A DNA stretch of 64,000 bases. Source: Rhodamnia argentea. Lineage: Eukaryota > Streptophyta > Magnoliopsida > Myrtales > Myrtaceae. Position 1 is the stretch's first letter, and the number at the start of each line of letters is the position of its first letter. Shown piece by piece: positions 47,136 through 57,383 of this stretch. The stretch is from assembly GCF_020921035.1 (NCBI RefSeq), contig NC_063155.1, positions 25,971,294 through 26,035,293 of the forward strand. The letters run 5' to 3'. A program made the position numbers and the translations under genes. The notes under the pieces were generated by a model. That model was given only the letters and a program-made list of their open reading frames with translations. It searched no databases and had not been told where the DNA came from.

Positions 47136-48049
47136 CCCTCGTGGTCGTCGAAGGTTTGGTTGGTGTTTGTCTGTCAATTGGGTTGGGGGGATTAATAATT
47201 TGGTTCTTTTGGACAGCTTGTGCGGTAATAAATAGGCTGTGCGCCCTTTCCAGGGTCACGGCCCCGGCTACGGCCGGCGAATCTTTCTGGCCTCTTTCTT
47301 TGCTTCTAGACAAAACGGTCCCGTTGCCATCGAGACAAAAAAAAAAATAGAAACGGATTGTGCCGATACATTTAACAGACAGAAATATTTTATTTCTAAT
47401 CCATCGATCGGGCACAATAGGTGCATGATTAAACATCGTAATGTCCATTTAAAAAAAAGAAAAGAAAAGCTTTCTACAAAAATCAACGGTCGAGATTAAA
47501 AGCAGCGAAGCTTTGATTAGGTGTAATGAAATGTTACCATCAAGCGCGGCGTAAGATAGCCGTGCAAAAAAGTCCGGCTTTTTTTTTTTTTTTAATCAGG
47601 CGTCGTCGATGTACACAGTGACCGGGGCGGAGGTTTCCACGTGGCGCGCCGCCGGTGGCTTACACGGGGGTCAAAGTCAAGCCAATTAAAGAAATTGCAA
47701 AAAGACCGAAAGACCCTCCCACGGTCCCACCACCCCCTTATTACATTTATTATCCTTCGTGAATAAAAATGGCATTTTCGGGTATTTTTCTACAGATTTT
47801 CCCTTCTCTAGAACGGCAAGAATTGGTAAAAGCCAAAAAAGAGAAGGCCGAAGAAAAGAAAAGAAGACGACCGGAGAGAGAGAGAGAGAGAGAGAGATTC
47901 GTACAGTGCAAAAGCTTTCCGCTTTCACAAAAATGGCGGAACAGTGATGGAATGGTCTTCTTTCCCCCACTTCCCCGTCAATGCTCTTGCGCGTAGACTT
48001 TTCAAATTTTCGTCGCGTCCGCAGTACGGCAACCGACACAGATCCCTGA

Positions 48050-49807
48050 CTTCTCTTTCCCTCTCGCCTCATCCGGAGCTCTCCATTTTCATCCATGCAC
48101 TCCGTAGCTGAGGTGCGGAGCCGCCGATTCCGTCGCCGCTCGAGCGTGTAACCGCCGGCGATTCCTGTGCTGCTGCTAAAACTCGGTAAGTTGTAGGCTC
48201 TCGCTTCGCGTCCTCCAGTTACTTGCGGTAATTCTCCAGTGAATTCCGGATTTCTCTCGCTCGTGTTAGTTATCGGTCAGAGTGAATGTGCGCCTCGGCT
48301 CGCTCGTTCTGGAAGTGCGTTTGTCTGGATACTGTTCGTTTCCTCCAGAGAGGAATGCAAGACGTGTTGGATTTCGGAATTTAAAGAACCGATCCAGTGA
48401 TTAGTTTCTATCCCCCCCCTTTTTGTGCATTTGTCGAGCGAGCGGTTTCATGTAATTGTTTGCTTTCGTCTGGTTGTAACTTATTACAACTCCTGTCATC
48501 GGCGCTGGAAAATCCCTGTATCAAACTGATGAAAATCGGGCTTTGAGGAAATCGAACATAGAATTAGATGTTGACTCGGTCAATCAATGTAACTGCTTGT
48601 GTTATGCTATTGAGCGCTTAATTGTATGTTTGCATTTTCTTTCTTCTTTCTTTTCTTGGGTGAAAGTTGCATTCTTTGCTTAAACAATAAAAGCCTTGGC
48701 GGATGGTGCATGCATCGTTTTTCAAAACTTTAAGGTCGGCCATTTAATTGGAAGCAAGCGGGGTTAGCTGCACCAACTTAAGTGCGCCCCACTTTAGTTG
48801 CTTCTTGATCTGATCTAAGTATCTCCTTTAGTCTATTCTTGTTCCCATTTTCTTTTTTGAGTCTGATTTGTAAGAATTGTCATATTTTATTTGTGAATTT
48901 CACATGGTATCACTTGCCATCTTGTTCATTTGGTTAGTCGAGCATCTAGTGCAGCTACTGAAAGAGTTCAAATTACAAATCCTCCTATTTTTGTCTATTG
49001 ATGAAGTGCTAGGATTAGGAAGCGTCAGTTTTTCAATGTTGAACGGGGAAAGGATTTCCGCACACAATGCACATAGCAAGCAGCACCATTTTGGTACAAA
49101 AATGGTGTTTTACGGAGATAGATATGTTCTGTATTCAGCTAAGAGCTTAAATAATGGAGAGGTAACTCTTAATTTATGCAAAGGCGTGGATGCAATGGCC
49201 ATTTGCAGAGCTAAATTTTGAGAAACACATTTTTCATCTGTTGATATTAGTTTGCTTTGAGGTTACGTGATGTATTTACTTTGATCATCTTTAGGAGGAA
49301 GTTATCGTAGAAAGCTGCATAATATGATGCGCTCAAGTAGCATTAGGTTGTTTCTCTTCTACTGTTGGTCATTTCACGATTTTTTTCATTGTCTTGTTTC
49401 TCTGTATGATAGCTGTAACTTACATTTTGTTATGTCAACAATGTACTAATGCTACATGTTTGATTCCAATTGTCAACAGAAATCATTGATGAATGGACTG
49501 TTGTCATCGCTTTTGCACCTTCTGGAGTTCTGTCCTGAAAAATGCCATTGTTCCACTTATAATGGCAAGATTTGAAACGTCTGCTTCTTGAGAACAGCGA
49601 CTTCTTCATGCATGTAGCTGAAGTTCCTGTAAAGACCTGTTCTTTGCGCTTGCTCTTCTTCTTGATGATACCCAGGCTTACTTGGCAAATTCTCTTTCTC
49701 TTTGAATTTCTCAAATGAGTATGACTTGCTGTTTTATGATTTCTATTTAGCCACTGTGTCAATCAGACCTGTGGCTGTTGACAGATTTGTGTTCGCATTA
49801 AAGAAAG
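48050..49807 (+). promoter_or_regulatory. 5'UTR region with long leader intron of the GALT-like gene
   Basis: The leader exon ends AAACTCG|GTAAGTTG (donor at 48186). The acceptor is either TTTAG at 49750 or ACAG at 49784, so a leader intron of about 1.6 kb separates the promoter from the coding exons. A 114-codon frame in the intron (48877-49221) is not supported as a gene. Confidence 0.55.
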
Positions 49808-52806
49808 ATGAAGAAATGGTATGGTGGTGTTGTAGCTGCATCTCTTTTCATGTTACTTGTCCTAAGATATGTGGTCTTGAACAATCCCATGGGGCAAGGC
49901 TATCTGTCTAACCCATTCTCCTCTAATGCATCTAATCCTCTCGAGTGGGTGCGTGCTACCGCTCCACCTACCATTCAAAATCCAGTGAACAGATCTGTTG
50001 TTATCTCCACTGAAACAGTGGTCTCGAGTCTTTTTGCTGAAAGGAATATATCTACTAAAGAGCAGCAATCTCTCTTGTCTTGGCATCATATGAGGCATTT
50101 GATAGATAAAGCTCAAGGATTACCTAACGGTTTGGAGGCTATAAAACAAGCTGAGAATGCATGGAACAGCCTCATGTTCTCGGTTGAAGAGGAAAGGCTC
50201 GCCTCTGGCAATGACACTACACGAAGGAGGACAAATGAGAAACAATGTCCTCATTTCCTTAACATGATGAATGCTACGGAGCTTGGTAATGAAGGTGTTA
50301 GGGTGCGAGTTCCTTGTGGCCTTACCCAGGGCTCTTCGGTAACAATTATTGGCATCCCAAATGGCCTTCTTGGCAACTTTCGGATTGACTTAACTGGGGA
50401 ACCACTTCCTGGAGAGCCGGATCCACCGATTATTTTACACTATAATGTAAGGCTTCATGGAGATAAGATCACTGAAGATCCAGTTATTGTCCAAAATACC
50501 TGGACGCTTGCTCATGATTGGGGTGAAGAGGAACGCTGTCCTTCCCCATCTCCAGAAAAGAATAAGAAAGGTAAGGAATAAGGATACTCTTAACCTTTGT
50601 GGTTCTCAGCAATCGAGTGCTATTTTGTTTGAGGTAGGCGGTACTCATGATATCCCAATCTATATTCTAATATTCTTCGATAGTTACTGCTTTTGATGCA
50701 TTGTTGACCATTCGTATTTGATTTCTAAAGGGAGCCTTTGACTACATTGCAGAAGCTGGCTCAAGTCCTTTTTTAACTTATTGGCAGCAACTTTTAGACC
50801 ATCTGCTGTACCTCTGAAAAACAGTATTTTGAATACGTGTAGTAGTTAATCCTGGACCTTGAGGATCCGTCATGTTCATGACTATTTGGGAACATGGTGT
50901 CAATTACAATCATGTGAAATCTGCTAATTGTTTAAATTTGGGTTTTCTTTGTGCTTTGGAGATGATTAATACTATTGATATTCCTCATGGTGGCTAACCG
51001 TGTTATATTTTCTATTCAGTTGATGAGTTGGACCAGTGCAACAAGATGGTGGGTAATGATGATAATCGTGCACGTTCCAACAGTTCAAAACTGAGTCCAA
51101 CCAGGAAGGATGGATCTACTTCTAGAAGATACTTTCCCTTTAAGCAAGGATATTTGTCTGTTGCAACACTTAGAGTCGGATCAGAAGGGATCCAAATGAC
51201 TGTTGATGGAAAGCACATAACATCATTTGCTTATCGTGAAGTGAGTTATTCTTCCATCTGAAGTTGTTTGTAGAAGCTTGTTTTGCAGAAACATTTGGTC
51301 ATTTCCTTCCCTTATGCTTTCAGACTCTGGAGCCTTGGCTTGTGAGTGAAGTTAAAATCTCTGGGGACCTTAAACTGATTTCAGTTCTTGCCAGTGGTTT
51401 ACCCACATCAGAGGATTCGGACCATACTACTGATTTGGAATCCCTCAAATCAGTTCCTCTTCCTCGCGAGAGGCAATTAGATCTCTTCATTGGTGTGTTT
51501 TCAACAGCAAACAACTTCAAGCGTCGCATGGCTGTTAGGAGAACATGGATGCAATATGCAGCTGTGCGCTCAGGGGCAGTAGCAGTGCGCTTTTTTGTTG
51601 GTTTGGTGAGTTTTCCCCTGTTTTAGACCTTCTCCTCTTGTGCCCGTCTGTGTTCACTTTTTATAAAGGAGCTGAAATCTTTTCCAGCCTACCATTATAC
51701 TGAAGCCACATACTGCAAACAATTTTTTACTTATGATATATTCGCCCAATTACCGTGTCTGTTTTTCACTATCTGTGCCAAAATGTAATCTTTTCATTCA
51801 GCAGGATGCAAGATCTCAAGCATTCTGGATTAATATTCCATTAGATTTTGGCTGTCAAATTTATTTATCAACTTTGAATTGTGCTACAGCACAAGAACCA
51901 GATAGTGAATGAGGAGCTGTGGAATGAGGCAAGAACATATGGAGATGTACAGCTGATGCCCTTTGTGGACTACTACAATCTCATAACTTGGAAAACCCTT
52001 GCCATCTGCATCTTTGGGGTAAAGTCTTCTCTTTTCCTTACCATGATAGGGGTACTTTATTAACCTCATAACTTTATCTTCTCCACAGACAAAGGTCCAT
52101 GTGGCCAAGTATATAATGAAGACTGATGATGATGCATTTGTTCGTGTGGATGAAGTGCTGGCTTCTTTAAGTAGGATAAACAGAAAAAGTGGGCTGCTGT
52201 ATGGACTCATCAACTCTGATTCTCGGCCTCATCGAAGTACGGATAGCAAGTGGTATATCAGCCACGAGGTATGTTCCTGCACAATATGGTTCATGGACTC
52301 ATATTGAAGCGTGGTTCGCTTGACCTCTTAGTTGCACCTCTTTCATTGACAAAGGAATGGCCTGAAGATTCTTATCCCCCTTGGGCACATGGGCCTGGTT
52401 ATGTGGTGTCCCATGACATTGCATCTGCTGTCCATAAGAAATATCAGGACGGCCGATTGAAGGTACAAATTTGTCTTATTTCCTTCTATAAAAGATGAAA
52501 CATGCGTTTTAATGTCATTCATGGCTACTTCACTTCTCTCTTCTGAGTTACTTCTCACACGGTGCGATGAATCGTCAAATGTTACTGTGACAGATGTTTA
52601 AGTTGGAAGATGTGGCGATGGGGATCTGGATTGCCGATATGAAGAAGAGTGGTCTGGAAGTACATTACGAGAACGAAGGGAGGGTCCATAACGAGGGCTG
52701 CAAGGATGGTTATGTGGTCGCCCACTACCAAGGCCCTCGAGAGATGCTCTGCCTATGGCAGAAACTTCAAGAAGCCAAACGTGCAACGTGTTGCGGAGAT
52801 CGGTAG
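49808..52806 (+). CDS. Hydroxyproline O-galactosyltransferase, galectin + GT31 domains (GALT3/B3GALT16-like)
   Basis: Seven coding exons: 49808-50570, 51020-51240, 51324-51605, 51890-52018, 52089-52268, 52355-52462 and 52594-52806. All are GT-AG, giving 631 aa. Topology is type II: short cytosolic MKKWYGG, then a membrane anchor at residues about 8-25 and a stem. A galectin-type beta-sandwich follows (about 155-350; [53 protein letters not shown]). The GT31 domain begins [23 protein letters not shown] and contains the metal-binding DDD at 478-480 ([13 protein letters not shown]), [19 protein letters not shown] and EDVAMGIW. Plant members add the first galactose to hydroxyproline of arabinogalactan proteins in the Golgi/ER. 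The N-terminal sequence suggests the GALT3 subgroup, from memory, with less confidence than the family. Confidence 0.92.
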
Positions 52807-53627
52807 TCTCTTACAGTTTCTGAAGCTGCACGACGAGCGAGAGTGACATCTCCGTAAACAGATCATTGCGTGGAAAGAAGCAGAGGTTTCCTCCACTAAT
52901 TTCTCCTCCAATTTTGTTTATTCTTTTCCCCGACTACCACGTATAGTTAGTATTCTGTGTGGTCCATGTGGGTAATGCAGAGAAGTGTCGGACGAGTTGA
53001 TCACCGCACAAAGAGAGAGAGGAGGGAGATGATTGTACAGAGTTAGTTAGTCATAGGTGATTACTAGGCAACCGCTTGCCACGGTGTTGACAGACATTAA
53101 ATACCCTATCAATTACCAGCATTCTTTTTGCTCTACGTGAAGTGATCTTCTCTCGTACTTCAAGTTCAGTATCTGTCTTTTCTTCTTCTTTTTCCAATTT
53201 GGAATTTGTGAGCGTGGCTTTTCTTTCACCTTTGTCTCCTACTTGAAATTGTGTCGGAAAATTTTTCCTGGGCACATGACAAGAGCCTGTCTCGTGTTAT
53301 TATGTTAAGCACTCGCGCATCTTCAACAAGCAGAGCAATCCATTTTGGGCTATAATCTACCGAGAGAAGAAAGATGCACAATACGGACGATACACACAGA
53401 ATCTACGGCTAGGTTTGATCTCAATCCATCACCAATTTAAAAGTCAACGATAGAGGAGATGAACCAATTTGAAGAGACATTCAATCCTAGACAACATCCA
53501 ACGTTATGTTCCATGCAACAAACAGCACTCGAAACAATGACTGTTACACCAACAATGAACAAATAACCATAGGCAACGGTTCAGACGGACAACACACTGT
53601 ATAATATAGAAACTATGTAGCGAATGA
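52807..53627. other. 3' flanks between the GALT-like and DMP genes
   Basis: Convergent 3'UTRs, with no additional gene seen. Confidence 0.5.
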
Positions 53628-54314
53628 TCAAGTGGCCATGCACCCTATGCCATATCTGGTGTTGGGGAACACCAGGAAGAGGCCACTGCACACGACCCCC
53701 ACCATCACGGGGAAACTCTCCATCACTTGGTCCATCTCCTTCACGTGCCCCGGGAAGAGGCAGTTCGTTACCCGGAAGTCCGAGAGCGCGATCGCCGCGA
53801 ACACCATCACTGACATCACCGCATGCACCAAGTCGGAGAAACGCACCCGGTACCGCTCGTCCTCGGGGACCTCCACGCCGAGGCCCGTCTTGAACAGCGA
53901 CAGGCCCCGCGGTGTGACGAACCCGTAGTAGACCTTGCCGTCTGGCGTCTTGAAGCTGTCCGTAAAGTGGAAGAAGAAGCAGGAGAGGCTGCAGAGGCCG
54001 AGGAGCGCGTGGATCATCGACGTGTGCACTTCCGTGCACTCTCCGCTCCCGTACGCCGACGGGAGGAGCATCTCGAACGTCAGGAGGGTCCCCGTGGGGA
54101 GGAAGTTGGCGAGCATCGAGGTCTTCGAGAGCGTCTTCTGCACCCCCTTTGCCACGGCCTTCCTCTTCCGTCCGCCGCCGCCGGGAGTGTCATCGCCGCC
54201 GCGGCCTTTTGTGGGGACCGTCTCCGGTACGGAAGCGGTGTCGGCAACTTCCGGAGGCGGAGTTTTCGTGGGTGTGTAGATTTTGATGCCGACATCCGGA
54301 GATTGTTGCTCCAT
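53628..54314 (-). CDS. DMP family membrane protein (DUF679)
   Basis: Intronless, 228 aa, the usual size for the family. The N-terminus (about 1-65) is polar and basic and ends KGVQKTLSKTSMLANFLPTGTLLTFEMLLPS, the DUF679 signature. There are four membrane segments: about 66-86, IHALLGLCSLSCFFFHFTD, VHAVMSVMVFAAIALSD and SFPVMVGVVCSGLFLVFP. It ends FPNTRYGIGCMAT. The conserved DGKVYYGF loop lies between the second and third segments. DMPs are endomembrane, tonoplast or plasma-membrane proteins. Some act in senescence-related membrane remodelling and others in sperm-egg fusion, and this copy cannot be assigned to a clade by eye. The frame is complete. A very GC-rich body causes long antisense frames. 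Confidence 0.93.
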   Translation of the reverse strand: MEQQSPDVGIKIYTPTKTPPPEVADTASVPETVPTKGRGGDDTPGGGGRKRKAVAKGVQKTLSKTSMLANFLPTGTLLTFEMLLPSAYGSGECTEVHTSMIHALLGLCSLSCFFFHFTDSFKTPDGKVYYGFVTPRGLSLFKTGLGVEVPEDERYRVRFSDLVHAVMSVMVFAAIALSDFRVTNCLFPGHVKEMDQVMESFPVMVGVVCSGLFLVFPNTRYGIGCMAT

Positions 54315-54445
54315 TTTTCTCCTGTCTTTCTGAATCCAGGCAAAGCGAAAAGATCGAAGCTTTTGGATGTGTGTGAGAGAGAGAGAGAAGATGCGAAAAA
54401 AGTGCGAAGAGAGAAGATGGAATGTGTCGGAATCGTTGTCTGGAG

Positions 54446-54454
54446 ATATATATG
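54446..54454 (-). promoter_or_regulatory. TATA-like box of the DMP gene
   Basis: ATATATAT about 135 bp upstream of the DMP start (minus strand), followed by a leader with a GAGA tract at 54378-54388. The position fits a plant core promoter. Confidence 0.45.
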
Positions 54455-54876
54455 AAGTACGTCAAACTCTTAAAGGAGCAGTTACTTCCCGCAAATTTAG
54501 TAACTTCTCTCCATGAATTCAAATTCAAAAGGCTTCAGGAAGGTTTTTGTTCTCACGTTCATGGAAGATTATTTTCGATTATTATTTGTTTTTTTTTTGT
54601 GAATTTTTTCAAGGTACTTTTATGTCTTTCATGCACAGACCATACGCCTTCACAGCGCGCACTTTATCTTATTTATAATCTTAACTTTCGCACGTTGAAT
54701 GATATTTTATGTATCATCGTATCGATGGGCACCCTGAGGGCACCCTGCAGAAAGTCCCCCATACTGAACATTGTAAAATGATCGATTGGACCACAATGTT
54801 TATGTGCTCCTAACACATGCACTTAACTTTTTTCATGTGACTGAAAAAATCGGGCTTAGTGTTGCAATGCACGTAC

Positions 54877-55189
54877 CTCCGGTACGCGACCGGCACAATA
54901 CCGGCTCGGTACCAGGCAATGTGCTCGAAGACAGGCCGAGAGAGGTCGAAGTGGTGGAGTGGGGGGTTGCACCACCCGCCCACATTGTTGGGGAGCGCAT
55001 TGTTGGGCAGGCTGAAGTTGGTGGCGGTGACCACGATGGTCGTGGGGAGGCACCACTGGTGGTCGTTGACGCACCAGATCTCGTAGCACGACCCGCAGCT
55101 CAGGCCGTTGTTGAAGGGGGCGGTGCTCAGCGCGGCGGTGTTGGTGCCGTAGCCCTGGCTGTACAAGTTCCCATACCCGCAGGCTCCAC
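54877..55189 (-). pseudogene. Orphan exon 2 of an alpha-expansin (EXPA)
   Basis: 313 bp bounded by good splice sites: CACACAG acceptor (to 55190) and GGAG|GTACGTG donor (54876). The frame is uninterrupted and encodes [39 protein letters not shown] through [12 protein letters not shown] and [12 protein letters not shown]. This is the exact central exon of an alpha-expansin (GH45-like domain, HFD motif). Exon 1 (signal peptide, HATFYGG) is not found up to 56.5 kb. Exon 3 (carbohydrate-binding domain) is not found between it and the DMP gene, which starts only 560 bp downstream. The usual NFCPPN is NFSLPN here, so a conserved disulfide Cys is lost. It was probably left by a partial duplication, though an unusually long intron upstream cannot be fully excluded for exon 1. 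Confidence 0.8.
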
Positions 55190-56634
55190 CTGTGTGATGA
55201 AGAAGAGACGGAGTTTAGAGATGAGCTCCCTGCTCCTGAGTGGAAGCGACGGGAGAGACTTTCTTCTAATCTTTTATGACATTGGAAATTTTTCTGGAGG
55301 CGCTATAGCATAGCATAATGGCGCATGCATGTTTTGCCTCGAAAAGTATAGCTTGTGAAGGCAAAGATTCTATTGTTCTTCTGCAGTACACCGATGTATT
55401 TGATGCATAAACATACTTTTATCTTTGTGCAGACGTACTTATTACATCAACCGTGGAGGTTGTGCATTTAAGCTCTCCGCCATCCCGTTCCAAACGGAGA
55501 TTCATCATGGCCACCGAGCCAACTTAACGAGTTAACATCGCAACAACACGTTTAGTTTCACATTAGTTTTCATCTATCCCAAAAATCCTAAACCGGTGGC
55601 CCTGATGCAAATCTACCAGCTCTTAAAATACACACATGTCAATACACGTGAATTTTTCATGTTGAATCTGTCATTCTTTAGGTCAAATTTGTTATTCGAT
55701 CGTTTGCCACGTGTGTCAACACGTGTGCACTGTAACATAGGGTAGCTTTAGATCAGGGTACTAGTTTTAGATTTTCTGTGGGACGAAACTTACTTTGCGG
55801 GTACATACGCTGCAGCAGGGGTCACGATTCGGATTCTTTTTGACGTGAAAATTAACTTGTGGTAAAAATGTTGTACGGGTATCGATTTGAAAAATTTTCA
55901 AGGATATTAACCCCTTTCTTTAGTAAGGCATCTAGAACTTTAAACAGGCCCATCGGGGTTCCAATCTGAGATTAAGTTTTAGCCATTCAAATAGGATCCT
56001 ACTGCTTTATCAGAAATTAATTAATTAATTAGTTATTTGTTTTTTTGAGTGCGTGGCACTTGCCCGCAGGTGAGGTTTGACCTCTAAATATCTCCTGAGG
56101 GAGGAGGGCTGATGGAGACGTAGGTTTGGTCGCAATGGATAAACACGAATGCAAATCTGAACCTACGAAATTCTGTCAAGACCCGCAAAAATAAAATAAA
56201 AAAAGGAAACTGTTAATTCGATAATATGACAAGATCGTCGGTTATTTTTGATCGTAGATCCATACATCATCACTGCGTGTTTTATATAAAATACTTATTA
56301 ATTGAAAAATCGTGAGGTCGGTGATAATACTGTCAGTCCGTGAGACTAGCGGCTTTTTATTAATTATTTTTGGTCATATGATCTTTCAATCGATACAATG
56401 TATTATGTAAAATACGTGACGATGATGTGTATATTTAATATTGAGATTGTATTGACAGTATTGTCTAACAAGTTCACGGGATAAATTAGGTTGGTCCACC
56501 AATCACTTTGATGGTGCAGCACTTCCTGATTCTTCATCGACCCGTCCCAATCCTGTGGGCGCACCCACCAAATATCTACTCATCTCTTCGCCCAAAACTG
56601 TCAAAGAAAGGCGAGAAACGAAAAAGAAAAAGGA
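55190..56634. other. Intergenic, upstream of the RING-H2 gene
   Basis: AT-rich. The segment 55740-55915 is a fragment of the 'gggttaat' MITE family. No expansin exon 1 and no other gene are visible. Confidence 0.5.
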
Positions 56635-57186
56635 ATGGCTTCTTCCGACCCAGAACCACCGCCACCCGAAGAAGCTCCTCCGACGCTCCCCCGCCACAGG
56701 ATCATCCTGGTCAACCCGCTGACCCAGGACACGGTGGTCGTGGACCCCTCGTTGCCACCCCCGTCCAGCTGGGAACCGCTGCTCCGCGCGCTGCGGGCCG
56801 TCAAGGGCTGCGGCAGGCCGCCGGCGTCGAGGGAGTCGGTGCGAGCCATGCGGGATGTGATCAGGAGGACGAGCGAGCGAGGGCGAGAGGAAGAAGAGGA
56901 GCAGGAGGAGTGCGTGATATGCATGGAGGAGTTCGAGGAGGGGAGAGAGATGCCGTGCGGGCACCGGTTCCACGGCGGCTGCATCGAGCGGTGGCTCGGG
57001 ATCCACGGGACTTGCCCTGTCTGCCGGTACCAGATGCCCGCGGACGAGGGAGCCGCCACGGGGGAGAGATGGGAGGACGGCGAAGGAGGAGAGGGGAGGG
57101 ACATTTGGATCAGCTTCTCGGTCACGAGACGAAGCAGCTCGAGCGAGATCGTTCGTCATCATCGTCATCTTCACCATCACTACTAG
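56635..57186 (+). CDS. RING-H2 finger E3 ubiquitin ligase, small soluble
   Basis: An intronless 183-aa protein. The N-terminus is Pro/Glu-rich and then has RIILVNPLTQDTVVVD, an Arg/Glu-rich helix (residues 64-92), and a RING-H2 domain with C93, C96, C108, H110, H113, C116, C127 and C130 (CVICMEEF ... CGHRFHGGCIERWL ... CPVC). The tail is polar and ends in a His-rich stretch. There is no membrane segment, so it is probably cytosolic. The RIILVNPLTQ motif and compact size resemble the MPSR1-type quality-control ligases as I recall them, with moderate confidence only. The start at 56635 directly precedes the conserved Pro-rich region. The GC-rich body yields long spurious frames on both strands. 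Confidence 0.9.
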   Translation: MASSDPEPPPPEEAPPTLPRHRIILVNPLTQDTVVVDPSLPPPSSWEPLLRALRAVKGCGRPPASRESVRAMRDVIRRTSERGREEEEEQEECVICMEEFEEGREMPCGHRFHGGCIERWLGIHGTCPVCRYQMPADEGAATGERWEDGEGGEGRDIWISFSVTRRSSSSEIVRHHRHLHHHY

Positions 57187-57377
57187 ACGGACAGAGCTTG
57201 AGTCGTGTTTTGTCCTCCTGCTAAGTTGTTTTGGTCTTTGTCTTCTTCGTTTTGTTCTTATCATTCGAGTTTTAGGGCAAGGGAATCGGTACTTTGGGCG
57301 TGACGTGTAAATGTGTACAGGCCGCTCGGTTCGGAGCCTCCGATCGAGATTTGTTGGCTCTTCTATTCGGCTTGGAG

Positions 57378-57383
57378 AATAAA
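57378..57383 (+). terminator. Poly(A) signal AATAAA of the RING-H2 gene
   Basis: A canonical AATAAA about 190 bp downstream of the stop codon. Confidence 0.5.

Larger units (their letters stand above)
45248..47999. other. Intergenic, AT-rich with simple repeats
   Basis: Holds a CTTT run (45502-45520), repeated 'catggactttggtcc / aattcatggactttt' phrases (45800-46310) that look like decayed MITE arms, a micro-insertion (46064-46144), an ATA/TAT hairpin (47101-47135) and a GA tract (47875-47896). No gene is supported. Confidence 0.45.

Noticed and set aside
48877-49221. 114-codon frame
   Set aside because: Lies within the leader intron of the GALT-like gene, with no domain and no own splice or promoter evidence.
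53581-54455. Long alternative and antisense frames over the DMP gene
   Set aside because: High GC content gives open shadow frames. Only the 53628-54314 frame has the DUF679 signature and four membrane segments.
54786-55313. 175-codon plus-strand frame
   Set aside because: Antisense shadow of the expansin exon.
56503-57264. 253- and 174-codon minus-strand frames and a 238-codon plus-strand frame
   Set aside because: Shadows of the RING-H2 gene, which alone has ordered zinc ligands.
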